Below, one piece after another: positions 17,114-25,621 of a DNA stretch of 36,625 nucleotides (within the stretch, counting starts at the first letter, position 1; every line of letters starts with the position of its first letter). A program made the position numbers and the translations under genes. Source of the DNA: Anaeromonas gelatinilytica (GTDB lineage: Bacteria > Bacillota > Clostridia > Tissierellales > SIT17); the NCBI RefSeq assembly GCF_016820635.1, contig NZ_WSFU01000050.1:1-36625 (forward strand), given 5' to 3'. Below the pieces are notes generated by a model. That model had not been told where the DNA came from, did no database searches, and saw only the letters and a program-made list of their open reading frames with translations.

Positions 17114-18037
17114 TTGAATACTAAACAATTACGTGCTAACATACTTTTATTAATTACTGCTTCAATATGGGGATTTGCTTTTGTTGCACAAAGGGTAGGT
17201 TCTCAACATGTAGGAGCTTTTACTTTCAATGGAATAAGATTTGCTATTGGAAGTATTTCACTAATACCTTTAATTTTTTATTTTGATAAAAAAGATAAGA
17301 AAAAAGAAAGTAAAACTGAACTTACTACTAAAAATATAATCATACCAGGTATAATAATGGGGATTGCCCTTTATATAGCTGCAACATTTCAACAGGTTGG
17401 ATTAATGTATACAACTGCTGGAAAAGCAGGCTTTATTACTGGTCTTTATATGGTTATTGTTCCAATTCTAGGAATATTTTTAAAACAAAAAATTGAAACA
17501 AAATCATGGATTGGAGTAGGACTTGCTGTAATTGGACTATATCTTCTAAGTATAAATGAAAACTTTAGAATGAGTTACGGGGATTTCTTGGAACTTATAG
17601 GGGCTTTATTCTGGGCTATACACATTTTAACCATAGATCATTTCACAAAAAAATTAAACCCATTGAAATTATCTTGTATCCAATTTGCAACTTGTTCAAT
17701 ATTAAGTATAATAACAGCTCTAATCTTTGAAGAAATTAGCATGGATGCTATTTCTAACGCACTAATTCCTATACTTTATGGTGGTTTCATGTCAGTAGGG
17801 ATCGCATATACTCTTCAAGTAGTAGCCCAAAGAAATGCAAAACCTTCTCACGCTGCTATCATACTAAGTATGGAATCAGTATTTGGAGCCATAGGTGGGA
17901 CTATTATGTTAGGTGAAAGTATGAATATTAGAGGATATATAGGTTGTGCATTTATATTAACAGGAATTCTAATAACTCAAGTTAAATTCACTTCAAAGAA
18001 TAATAAAAACACTTTAGATGGTACTGCTACTCCATAA
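17114..18037 (+). CDS. EamA/DMT-superfamily transporter
   Basis: About 307 residues, ten membrane segments in two EamA halves. The first half starts LLLITASIWGFAFVAQRVG and has the GPFTFN-like AFTFNGIRFAIG; the second has the GALFWAIHIL and ESVFGAIGGTIMLGE blocks. These are drug/metabolite transporter proteins that usually export amino acids or other metabolites. I favour the TTG at 17114 with AGGTG six bases upstream, which matches the usual MNxKQLKAN start; a GTG at 17105 is the alternative. Single gene with a strong terminator overlapping its end. Confidence 0.9.
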   Translation: MNTKQLRANILLLITASIWGFAFVAQRVGSQHVGAFTFNGIRFAIGSISLIPLIFYFDKKDKKKESKTELTTKNIIIPGIIMGIALYIAATFQQVGLMYTTAGKAGFITGLYMVIVPILGIFLKQKIETKSWIGVGLAVIGLYLLSINENFRMSYGDFLELIGALFWAIHILTIDHFTKKLNPLKLSCIQFATCSILSIITALIFEEISMDAISNALIPILYGGFMSVGIAYTLQVVAQRNAKPSHAAIILSMESVFGAIGGTIMLGESMNIRGYIGCAFILTGILITQVKFTSKNNKNTLDGTATP

Positions 18038-18060
18038 TATCGGGTGGCAGTACCATTTAA
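18018..18060. terminator. terminator at the end of the EamA gene
   Basis: ATGGTACTGC and GCAGTACCAT form a 10-bp stem, extended inward by weaker pairs, with the EamA stop codon in the loop. A TTTAATT follows on the plus strand and a T-rich run on the minus strand, so it could work in both directions. Confidence 0.7.
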
Positions 18061-18160
18061 TTAAAATACTTACTTAATATTTGCAAGTTCATTTATAAAT
18101 TATCTAAATCAAAAACTTTTTCTAGAAATAATATTGTCCTATTTATCTTTATAAATGTAA

Positions 18161-18709
18161 TCAATATTTAATATATATCCAAATTCCAGCTATAAAAGCT
18201 CCTATACTATTAAATATTAAATCAAGATTTATATCTACTAAACCATGCTGATTAGATTTATTCAAAATAACATCTAAAATAAATTCGAATATTTCAAAAA
18301 GATTTCCTAAGGTTATACCAATAGAAAATACAAAAACAGATATTAAAATTTTAGAATTTATATACTCATCAAAAACAGATATCAATACTTCATATGAAAA
18401 TAAACTTATTCCAAAAATACCAATTAGATGAAGTGCTTTATCAAAATATGTACCTGTTTCATAAAAGTTAAAATATTGTCCTAATGCCAGATGCGAGATT
18501 GATATTAAAACAAATAAAAATTTGACTAAATTACTAATATCAATTACTTTTCTTTTTTCATAATTAATTATTATTATATATACTACATATATAAATATTA
18601 AATTTAAAATATAGCTATATTGTTTATTAACTATAAAAGCTGCTAATAAAACTATTATGCAAATATTAAAGAAATACAATATTAATTTTAAAAATTTATC
18701 TGTTTTCAT
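18161..18709 (-). CDS. small polytopic membrane protein, distantly like YjdF/DUF2238
   Basis: 182 residues with about six membrane segments. The TYFDKALHLIGIFG block, a GNLFEIFEF block and the C-terminal VDINLDLIFNSIGAF pattern resemble the conserved blocks of the YjdF/DUF2238 family (YDRVGHF, YELIEW, DTQWDMFMALIGA), including the acidic residues and histidine in membrane segments. The match is weak and judged by eye. Function unknown. It lies 37 bases behind the DUF421 gene in the same direction, so the two may be co-transcribed. Confidence 0.65.
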   Translation of the reverse strand: MKTDKFLKLILYFFNICIIVLLAAFIVNKQYSYILNLIFIYVVYIIIINYEKRKVIDISNLVKFLFVLISISHLALGQYFNFYETGTYFDKALHLIGIFGISLFSYEVLISVFDEYINSKILISVFVFSIGITLGNLFEIFEFILDVILNKSNQHGLVDINLDLIFNSIGAFIAGIWIYIKY

Positions 18710-18746
18710 TATTATAATCCTTTCATTTCACTATTTATAGTAGATA

Positions 18747-19442
18747 TTACTTTTTATCATTTCTTGGAACAACATGAATTCCTTCATCTTGTTTCCATTC
18801 TGCATAAAAAACCTCTTCTATTTTTTCTACTCCATACATATGTATTTGATTTTTTAACCATTCTTCATCATAACCTATAGCATTTAGATTATCATAAAGA
18901 ATTTCTCCATCCAATACTAAATTAACAGGTAAGTAGGTAACTTTTTCAGGTAAATTCAAATCCTCTATTGTAGGATTATCATATTTTGATTTCTTCAATA
19001 TACTTATTTTTCCACCGGGTTCTAATATCCCATACTCTACTTCTCTTATAGAAAATACATCCTTTTGTCTTAATAAGCTTAATAATTCATTTATATCTAA
19101 TTTTTCTCTTTTAATAACATTATAGTCTATCTTACCATGACGAATAATTAATGATGGATCTCCTTGTAATATTTTCCTTGTTTTTCTAAATTTTTGAGTT
19201 ATCTTTTCAATAATAAAAATTAAAAGTGCCCATATAAAAATTGCATACATTATGTATACTATGCTAATATTCTCATCATATATAGCATTTCCTAAAAGTT
19301 CTCCCAAAACTAATGCCGATATGAAATCAAAGGGAGTTATTTGATCTATATGTGTCTTCCCTAAAAATTTAGTTATTGCAAGTAATGCGAAAAAACCAAA
19401 AATTAGTTCTATTGTTAAATCAAAAAATTTTTCTATTACCAT
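18747..19442 (-). CDS. DUF421 membrane protein (YetF-like)
   Basis: 231 residues. Three N-terminal membrane segments (to ~85) contain the DUF421 hallmark LGKTHIDQITPFDFISALVLGE. A cytoplasmic part follows with LIIRHGKIDYNVIKREKLDINELLSLLRQKDVFSIREVEYGILEPGG, typical of YetF/YrbG/YcaP proteins, and a C-terminal small domain. In spore formers DUF421 proteins are found in the inner spore membrane and in spoVA-type operons. It diverges from a second DUF421 gene at 19891, with 228 bases between the start codons of the two transcription units. AAGGTG precedes the ATG. Confidence 0.9.
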   Translation of the reverse strand: MVIEKFFDLTIELIFGFFALLAITKFLGKTHIDQITPFDFISALVLGELLGNAIYDENISIVYIMYAIFIWALLIFIIEKITQKFRKTRKILQGDPSLIIRHGKIDYNVIKREKLDINELLSLLRQKDVFSIREVEYGILEPGGKISILKKSKYDNPTIEDLNLPEKVTYLPVNLVLDGEILYDNLNAIGYDEEWLKNQIHMYGVEKIEEVFYAEWKQDEGIHVVPRNDKK

Positions 19443-19670
19443 ATTATCACCTTCTCATATATATTAATATCTACATCTTCTCCTTATAATATTTCTTCAA
19501 ATATATATTCCCCTCTTTTTGAAAATGATATTACTAATTTTAATAATAAAAACTAATAATGAATTGATCCAAAATATACCATGGAATTTATTACATAAAT
19601 ATATATACATTAATTTATATTAATAAGTATAAATTAATTTAGAACATAAAATATTTGGAAGGTGATAAGT

Positions 19671-19877
19671 ATGACAGTTGCTTCTCAATTAAAACAAACT
19701 ATTGCAACTCTTAATGGTGTTAAAAGTACATTAGAGATATATTCACTAAAATCTTTTAATGAAGAAGAAAAATCTATCTATAAGAATTCTTTAAAAACTA
19801 CTGAAGAGGTAATTCATGATTTAGAAGAAAGACTAAAAATTGTTGAATACGAAGAACCTCAGTATAAAGGATTTTAA
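19671..19877 (+). CDS. DUF1657 protein
   Basis: 68 residues, two predicted helices. The start MTVASQLKQTIATLNGVK, the central YSLKSFNEEEKSIY and the end EEPQYKGF match DUF1657, a family of small spore-former proteins found in spoVA2mob-like operons. I use the ATG at 19671, eight bases behind AAGG; a GTG nine bases earlier overlaps that site. First gene of the operon leading to spoVAC-AD-AE. Molecular role unknown, presumed part of the spore inner membrane assembly. Confidence 0.88.
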   Translation: MTVASQLKQTIATLNGVKSTLEIYSLKSFNEEEKSIYKNSLKTTEEVIHDLEERLKIVEYEEPQYKGF

Positions 19878-19890
19878 GGGAGGTAAAAAT

Positions 19891-20751
19891 ATGGCAAATT
19901 GGATTGAAATATTATTAAGATCTATCATGCTATTTTTTCTAGTTTTAGGATTGACTAGAATAATGGGAAAAAGACAATTAACTAAGTTAACTCCCTTTCA
20001 TTTCATTAGTTATTCTATAATTGGAATATTAGCTGCTTTAATATCTGTAAACATAATAGATAACTTGGTATTGGGACTTTTATCCTTAGGAACTTGGGTT
20101 GCCTTTTATTTAATATTAGATTACTTTGCTTTAAAAAGTAAACTTATCCACGATTGGATAAATGGCAGAGAAACCATATTAATAAAAAATGGAAAAGTGA
20201 TGGAAGAAAATCTTAAACAAGCAAGGCTAACAGGAGAAGAATTACTTAAAGAACTTCGTACTAAAAATGCATTTAATTTAGCTGATGTTGAATTCGCTGT
20301 AATGGAAACTACTGGTGAACTCAATGTTTTATTAAAATCTGATAAAAAACCAGTTACTCCATTTGAATTAGGTACAGAAGTATCTCCTAAAAGTGCTCCT
20401 CAAACTGTTATTTTAGATGGCAATATTTTAGATGAACCTTTAAGCAATATAGGTTTAAACAGAGGATGGTTAAATACTGAATTAGAAAAACTTGGACTTT
20501 CTTTAGATAATATCTTTATAGGTCAAGTAGATTCCTCTGGAGATCTATATGTAGATTTATTTGACGACTCAATACAAGTTTCTCAACCAAAAATAAAGGA
20601 AACTTTATTTGCAAACATAAAAAAATGTCAATCTGACCTTGTTAAATATGCATTAGATACTCAAGATAATAAAGCAAAAAAGATGTATTCATCTAATGCA
20701 AAAAAATTAAAAAATTTAATGAATAAACTTGAATCTTATCTATTACATTAG
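19891..20751 (+). CDS. DUF421 membrane protein with C-terminal DUF1657-like domain
   Basis: 286 residues. N-terminal membrane region (to ~85) with MGKRQLTKLTPFHFISYSIIG, then the DUF421 cytoplasmic part (WINGRETILIKNGKV, LLKELRTKNAFNLADVEFAV). The last ~48 residues (LFANIKKCQSDLVKYAL, then NKAKKMY) follow the same pattern as the DUF1657 protein encoded just upstream. This fused form is known from spoVA2mob operons. The ATG at 19891 has GGGAGG seven bases upstream and lies 13 bases after the previous stop; longer upstream readings overlap that gene. Confidence 0.9.
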   Translation: MANWIEILLRSIMLFFLVLGLTRIMGKRQLTKLTPFHFISYSIIGILAALISVNIIDNLVLGLLSLGTWVAFYLILDYFALKSKLIHDWINGRETILIKNGKVMEENLKQARLTGEELLKELRTKNAFNLADVEFAVMETTGELNVLLKSDKKPVTPFELGTEVSPKSAPQTVILDGNILDEPLSNIGLNRGWLNTELEKLGLSLDNIFIGQVDSSGDLYVDLFDDSIQVSQPKIKETLFANIKKCQSDLVKYALDTQDNKAKKMYSSNAKKLKNLMNKLESYLLH

Positions 20752-20765
20752 AAAGGACTGAAAAT

Positions 20766-21245
20766 ATGTCTAGTAAGAAAAATAAAAAATTAACTCCAAC
20801 ACAACAAAAATATCAAAAATTTGCTAAAGCAAGAGAACCAAAACCTTCTGTAATTAAAAATTGTCTTAAAGCATTTTTATCTGGAGGTCTTATTTGTACA
20901 TTTGGTCAAGCATTACAAATGCTATTTATAAAATATTTTGACTTTACAGAAACTACTGCTGGAGACCCAACTGTAGCAGTACTAATAATCATTTCTGTTC
21001 TACTAACTGGTTTCGGTGTATACGATCATATAGCACAATGGGCTGGAGCTGGTACAATTATCCCAATTACAGGATTTGCAAATACCATTGCTTCTGCTTC
21101 AATTGAACATAGAAGTGAAGGGTTTGTCTTAGGAGTAGGCGGTAATATGTTTAAAATAGCTGGATCAGTAATAGCCTATGGAGTGTTTTCAGCATTTGTT
21201 GTTTCTCTTATAAAAGTTACTATTCAAGCGTTAGGTGGGATATAA
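20766..21245 (+). CDS. spoVAC: stage V sporulation protein AC
   Basis: 159 residues. A basic N terminus is followed by four membrane segments. Typical SpoVAC blocks are FLSGGLICTFGQALQ, VLLTGFGVYDHIAQWAGAG and PITGFANTIASASIEH. SpoVAC is part of the inner-membrane channel that takes up Ca2+-dipicolinic acid during sporulation and releases it in germination, and it behaves as a mechanosensitive channel in B. subtilis. AAAGGA precedes the ATG. In contrast to the canonical operon, spoVAA, AB and AF are absent here. Confidence 0.96.
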   Translation: MSSKKNKKLTPTQQKYQKFAKAREPKPSVIKNCLKAFLSGGLICTFGQALQMLFIKYFDFTETTAGDPTVAVLIIISVLLTGFGVYDHIAQWAGAGTIIPITGFANTIASASIEHRSEGFVLGVGGNMFKIAGSVIAYGVFSAFVVSLIKVTIQALGGI

Positions 21246-22265
21246 ATGAAAAAAGGACATCAATCATGGATTTTTAATTCTAAACCTATAATTATATCTT
21301 CTGCAGCAGTTGGAGGTCCCTTTGAGGCTCAAGGAGCTATAGCTGAGGATTTTGACATGCTCCATCAAGATATATGGCTAGGTCAAGATAGTTATGAAAA
21401 AGCTGAAAAAAAACTTTTAGAACAAGCATGTGAAATATCAATACAAAAAGCAAATCTGAGAAAAGAAGATATTGAGTTTTTTATAAGTGGAGATTTAATG
21501 AATCAAATCATATCCAGTAGTTTTACTGCTAGAACATTAGGCGCTCCATACCTAGGTATATTCGGTGCCTGTTCAAGTTCTATGGAAGGTTTAGCTCTAG
21601 GTAGCTTACTCATTGACAGTAAATCAGCTAATTATGTACTTGCTGGTGCCTCTAGTCATAATGCTGCTGTAGAAAAGCAGTTTAGATATCCAACAGAATA
21701 TGGTTCCCAAAAACCTCCTACAGCTCAGTGGTCTGTTACAGGTGCAGGAACAGCATTATTATCTCAAAAAGGTACTGGCCCAAGGGTTACTTCTGCTACT
21801 ATTGGTAGAGTTATAGATATGGGAATATCCGATCCTTTCAATATGGGTAGTGCAATGGCTCCTGCAGCAGTAGATACCATAGAAGCTCATTTTAGGGATT
21901 TAAATATTGAACCTTCATATTACGATTTAATTGCAACTGGAGACCTTGGAAGAATTGGTCATCAAATTGCTGTAGATTTATTAACTGAACATGGCATAAA
22001 TATTCCTAAAAATATATTTACTGATTGTGGTCTTTTAATATATAAAAAAGAACAACCTGTAATTGCAGGAGGGAGTGGATGTGGTTGTTCTGCTACAGTA
22101 ACCTATGGACATTTACTCAATCGTATGAAAAAGGGAGAATTTAAAAAAATACTAATTGTAGCAACAGGTGCTCTACAATCTCCTCTTTCATACCAACAAA
22201 AAGAAAGTATACCTTGTATAGCTCACGGTGTATCGATAGAAATGATAGAAAGTGAGGTGCTGTAA
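21246..22265 (+). CDS. spoVAD: stage V sporulation protein AD
   Basis: 339 residues, full length. SpoVAD is a thiolase/ketosynthase-like soluble subunit that binds dipicolinic acid on the outer face of the spore inner membrane. Visible blocks are [17 protein letters not shown], the nucleophile-like cysteine region [32 protein letters not shown] and the C-terminal IPCIAHGV. The ATG follows the spoVAC stop directly, with GGTGGGA inside the end of spoVAC. Confidence 0.97.
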   Translation: MKKGHQSWIFNSKPIIISSAAVGGPFEAQGAIAEDFDMLHQDIWLGQDSYEKAEKKLLEQACEISIQKANLRKEDIEFFISGDLMNQIISSSFTARTLGAPYLGIFGACSSSMEGLALGSLLIDSKSANYVLAGASSHNAAVEKQFRYPTEYGSQKPPTAQWSVTGAGTALLSQKGTGPRVTSATIGRVIDMGISDPFNMGSAMAPAAVDTIEAHFRDLNIEPSYYDLIATGDLGRIGHQIAVDLLTEHGINIPKNIFTDCGLLIYKKEQPVIAGGSGCGCSATVTYGHLLNRMKKGEFKKILIVATGALQSPLSYQQKESIPCIAHGVSIEMIESEVL

Positions 22266-22270
22266 ATATT

Positions 22271-22624
22271 ATGGAAAAATTTTTTTGGGCTTTTATAGTA
22301 GGTGGAGGTATATGTGTTGTGGCTCAAATTATGCTGGATGTATTTAATCTTACACCAGCTCATACTACCACTACACTTGTTGTTGTAGGTGCTATATTAG
22401 GAGGATTAGGATGGTATGAACCTATAATAAAATTTGCAGGAGCAGGAGCATCTGTTCCAATAAGTAGTTTCGGAAATTCACTTGTAAAAGGTGCTTTATC
22501 AGAAGCAAACAGAAGTGGAATTATTGGTATTCTCACTGGAATATTCGAAGTAACTAGTGCTGGTATTTCAGCTGCAGTTATATTTGGATTTATGGGAGCC
22601 TTAATATTTAAACCTAAAGGTTAA
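22271..22624 (+). CDS. spoVAE: stage V sporulation protein AE (SpoVAEb)
   Basis: 117 residues with about three to four membrane segments. It resembles SpoVAC in arrangement: [16 protein letters not shown] at the start, [21 protein letters not shown] in the middle and [14 protein letters not shown] after it. Together with SpoVAC it forms the membrane part of the dipicolinate channel. It starts five bases behind spoVAD with GAGGTG twelve bases before the ATG, a rather long spacing. Last gene of the operon, ending directly at a strong hairpin. Confidence 0.95.
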   Translation: MEKFFWAFIVGGGICVVAQIMLDVFNLTPAHTTTTLVVVGAILGGLGWYEPIIKFAGAGASVPISSFGNSLVKGALSEANRSGIIGILTGIFEVTSAGISAAVIFGFMGALIFKPKG

Positions 22625-22677
22625 ATTCATTTAAAAGTCCCTAAACCACTAAATGATTTAGGGACTTTAAATGAATT
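22624..22677. terminator. convergent bidirectional terminator
   Basis: A stem of about 20 base pairs with one bulged A (core AAAGTCCCTAAA) and a 12-base loop begins at the spoVAE stop and ends at the stop of the opposing gene. It should stop transcription from both sides. Confidence 0.85.
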
Positions 22678-22924
22678 ATTTCAGTCCTGGATTTTGAAAG
22701 TTTTTATTTTGACTTTCCCTTATTCTTCGTTTAACTTTTTCCATTTCTGCATTTTCTACCGCATTAGAAGTAGAAAGGTTTGGAACACTACCTATTGAAT
22801 TAGTAAAATTCATTTGTGTAGTATTTTTAGGATTATTTATTTTCCTTTTAACTTTTTCTCTTTCTCCTTGACCAACAGCCTTAGAATTTTTTAAGTTTGG
22901 TGTTTGATTATTTGTATGACTCAT
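22676..22924 (-). CDS. small two-repeat Asn/Lys-rich protein of unknown function
   Basis: 82 residues, no signal peptide, no membrane segment, no cysteine. It consists of two imperfect repeats: PNLKNSKAVGQGEREKVKRK at ~9-28 and PNLSTSNAVENAEMEKVKRR at ~48-67, separated by an Asn/Thr-rich linker. AGAGGTG lies before the ATG. It shares its terminator with the spoVA operon and lies between two spore loci. Composition and repeat style recall gamma-type small acid-soluble spore proteins, but there is no real motif match to SspE. Coding status is well supported by start, stop at the hairpin and the repeat structure; function is open. Confidence 0.75.
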   Translation of the reverse strand: MSHTNNQTPNLKNSKAVGQGEREKVKRKINNPKNTTQMNFTNSIGSVPNLSTSNAVENAEMEKVKRRIRESQNKNFQNPGLK

Positions 22925-23101
22925 TTAAATTCTTCACCTCTTCTTTGAATTATAAGCTTTTTGCTTACAAAAATATTATCCCCAGACATCAATATTAATA
23001 TTTCATATAAATTATTAAATTACAGGAAAAAAATACAAAAATTTAATTTAACATATTTTTGAAGCTACTAATTCTATAATTGAAATTACTAAAAAATCAT
23101 C

Positions 23102-24190
23102 TTAAGTTGAAGTAGATTTACTATTTCCTTTTTGCTTTATTAAACTTATAATTAAAATTATTATAGGTATTATAAATTGAAATGGTATAGCATAATAAGG
23201 ATAAATTTCTTGAGCTATTCTAAACATTTCAGCTACATTATTATATAACCAATTAGATAAAGATACACTTATTATAACAATTGGAATAACAAAAGGTTTA
23301 TAATCATTAAGATTAAATAACTGAGTAATTCCTATTAATAACGAATATATACATATCCATATTTGAATTGCAGCTAAAACTAACTGACTTACCGTAATAA
23401 AAGGATCTATTATAGCTCCAGGAACTACAGTTGATGTCCTATGTAAATTAAAATAATTTCTATTAATCATTTCTGGACCTAATACCATTATATTCATTAA
23501 TGATATTATAATAAGTAATACTCCGACGAATGTTATAGATATAAAAGATGATTTTAATATCTTTTCTTTTTTATTCACAAAAGTAAATATCATTAAAAAC
23601 AAAATTGCTTCACCAAATGGAAAAGTTAGTAATCCAAAAGAAGTCTTTAGTATTGGATTCATACCATATTCTAATACTGGTTGTATATTAGTAATATCCA
23701 TATGCTTAAAAGATCTTAATAAAATTATTATAATGCTAATAGGTGGTATTATAAATGCAATCATAGAAGTCCTGGCTATAGTTTCTAATCCATATTTTAA
23801 TCCAATTACTAAAGCAACAGAACTAAATGCAGTAATAAATATTCTGGGAGTTTCAGGAAAAACTACAATACTAATATATTCACTATAACTTCTAAAAATT
23901 AATGATGATAAATGTAAAAAATACCATAAATACAATACAGACAAAATTCTTCCTATGTATTTACCAAATATGTCTATCAAAATTTCTATTAAAGTTTTAT
24001 TAGGGTTTAATTTTGCAATATAGACATACATCCCTATTAATACATAAGCAAATACCCAAGATATTATTATAGATATCCAAGCATCTTGCTTGACTGCTCT
24101 AGCAATATTTACAATTATCGAATCACCAATAATAAAACCTGCCATCAATATAATCAATTCTTTATTAGAAATCTCTATATTCTTTAACAT
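23102..24190 (-). CDS. gerKB: spore germinant receptor permease-like B subunit
   Basis: 362 residues with about ten membrane segments, member of the GerAB/APC superfamily. Family blocks include the opening ISNKELIILMAGFIIGDSI, the central FPFGEAILFLMIF and the TVSQLVLAAIQIWI segment. B subunits bind the germinant (amino acids, nucleosides or sugars) in the spore inner membrane. GAGGTG overlaps the stop of the small upstream gene, so translation is coupled. Last gene of the operon. Germinant specificity cannot be predicted. Confidence 0.93.
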   Translation of the reverse strand: MLKNIEISNKELIILMAGFIIGDSIIVNIARAVKQDAWISIIISWVFAYVLIGMYVYIAKLNPNKTLIEILIDIFGKYIGRILSVLYLWYFLHLSSLIFRSYSEYISIVVFPETPRIFITAFSSVALVIGLKYGLETIARTSMIAFIIPPISIIIILLRSFKHMDITNIQPVLEYGMNPILKTSFGLLTFPFGEAILFLMIFTFVNKKEKILKSSFISITFVGVLLIIISLMNIMVLGPEMINRNYFNLHRTSTVVPGAIIDPFITVSQLVLAAIQIWICIYSLLIGITQLFNLNDYKPFVIPIVIISVSLSNWLYNNVAEMFRIAQEIYPYYAIPFQFIIPIIILIISLIKQKGNSKSTST

Positions 24191-24199
24191 AATTACACC

Positions 24200-24418
24200 T
24201 CAATATACTATGTATCTTACTATCTTTTCAATTAAAACAACTGGACTCTCAGGCGCCTTATCTATTATTTGCAATAAACTCATTATAAAGCCAATCACTA
24301 TAAGAGAAAAATAAATTGTAAATATTCTTTTAGATGATTTTTTTTTTATATATGGCATATCAATAGCTATAACAATAAAAAATATTACTATCAATAGTAC
24401 TATTAATTTAATTGTCAT
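24200..24418 (-). CDS. small two-TM protein, germinant receptor D-subunit-like
   Basis: 72 residues with two membrane segments (residues ~4-20 and ~32-50) joined by a basic loop. It lies between the C and B subunit genes with nine-base spacing to gerKB and a good AGAGGATT site. Small two-TM proteins of ~75 residues, called D subunits, are encoded in many ger operons of Bacillus and Clostridia and modulate receptor activity. Assignment rests on size, topology and location; sequence conservation in this group is poor. Confidence 0.75.
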   Translation of the reverse strand: MTIKLIVLLIVIFFIVIAIDMPYIKKKSSKRIFTIYFSLIVIGFIMSLLQIIDKAPESPVVLIEKIVRYIVY

Positions 24419-24434
24419 ATTTAATCCTCTTCCT

Positions 24435-25619
24435 TTACTCTATTTCATTAGCTGAATCTATTAATCCACTATTTATAATTTTAAAATCTACATTAATTTC
24501 TACTAAAGCATTACTAAACTCATCTTCCCAATTTGATTCTACATTCTTCCAATAATCTGGATATTCTTTATATAACTTTTCTCCAAATCCAAAAATATCA
24601 CTTTTATATTCATTTTGTGCTAAATCCACAATATTTTGAACTTTTTTATTAATAGAATCTTCAACCTTCTTTTCTAACATCTTTGAATTTTTTTGATTAG
24701 TTAAATCATCTTCTCCTTGTTGTCCACCAATTGTTCCCTGAGCCTTTATATTTATGCTATATTTAAATTGATCTCCTTCTATATTTAAACCTATTTTAGT
24801 ATCTGACCTTTTCTGTTCAATAGTTACCAGTTCTTCTTCATTTAAAGGATCTTTTACTATTATAAGTCCATTTTGTACTTTCCCTAATATATAATTTAGC
24901 CCTTCAACAGAATCATCATCTATCCATCCTATTAATTTATCCTCTAAAAATATCCCTGCTCCTTTTACGTCTATATTTGCTATTTTAAGTTCAGATACTT
25001 CTTCCTTAATCTCTATTTTTCCTATAGTAGGATTTTTTTTTGGAAAATTCAAAGATGTTATTATATCAAAGAGACGTACATTATATATATGAAAATCACT
25101 TTTATCATTTAATAATATCTCCATCAAATGCATTGCAGGGATATTCTCCAAATCACTTTTAGCCGATAAAATTTTTTTAGCTGTAGTATCCTTAGCAATT
25201 ACTACATTAGGTGCTAATCTAAGTTCTTGATCCCTTTCAAAAAAATCTAGAAATTCTCCTATTCCACTTCTGGCTAATTCTTCTCCAATAACAATTAACT
25301 GAAGATGACTATAATATGGTTTTCTATTAACAGTTTGTAACTGTTTTCTTATAGTATCAAATAAAGTATCTCCTTGTGTAGAGTGTACCCAAACATTATT
25401 AGTATTAGTACTTCCACTACTATTACCTTGACTACTTAATGATACTGGATTTATAATTTGTAATGTTACTTCTATAGTGTCATCATCTATTTTATCTAAA
25501 CCTATCCCCAATACTATTGCTTTTTCAATTAAAGTTACATTATCCCAACATCCAGTGGTACCCAATAAAATAGAAATTATAATTAATGTTAAAATTACTT
25601 TATATAATATAGTTCTCAT
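24435..25619 (-). CDS. gerKC: spore germinant receptor lipoprotein C subunit
   Basis: 394 residues. An N-terminal lipoprotein signal ends in LLGTTGC with lipidated Cys24, followed by WDNVTLIEKAIVLGIGLDK, the usual GerAC start. Three structural domains follow; the segment TQGDTLFDTIRKQLQTVNRKP and LDFFERDQELR are recognisable. It is anchored on the outer face of the spore inner membrane as part of the Ger receptor. It starts two bases after the A subunit stop. Confidence 0.93.
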   Translation of the reverse strand: MRTILYKVILTLIIISILLGTTGCWDNVTLIEKAIVLGIGLDKIDDDTIEVTLQIINPVSLSSQGNSSGSTNTNNVWVHSTQGDTLFDTIRKQLQTVNRKPYYSHLQLIVIGEELARSGIGEFLDFFERDQELRLAPNVVIAKDTTAKKILSAKSDLENIPAMHLMEILLNDKSDFHIYNVRLFDIITSLNFPKKNPTIGKIEIKEEVSELKIANIDVKGAGIFLEDKLIGWIDDDSVEGLNYILGKVQNGLIIVKDPLNEEELVTIEQKRSDTKIGLNIEGDQFKYSINIKAQGTIGGQQGEDDLTNQKNSKMLEKKVEDSINKKVQNIVDLAQNEYKSDIFGFGEKLYKEYPDYWKNVESNWEDEFSNALVEINVDFKIINSGLIDSANEIE

Positions 25620-25621
25620 AA

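Noticed and set aside
19443-19670. Sigma-G promoter for the DUF1657-spoVA operon
   Set aside because: Candidates such as GAATT with CATTAAT are present but spacing (19) and -10 match are poor, so no site is called.
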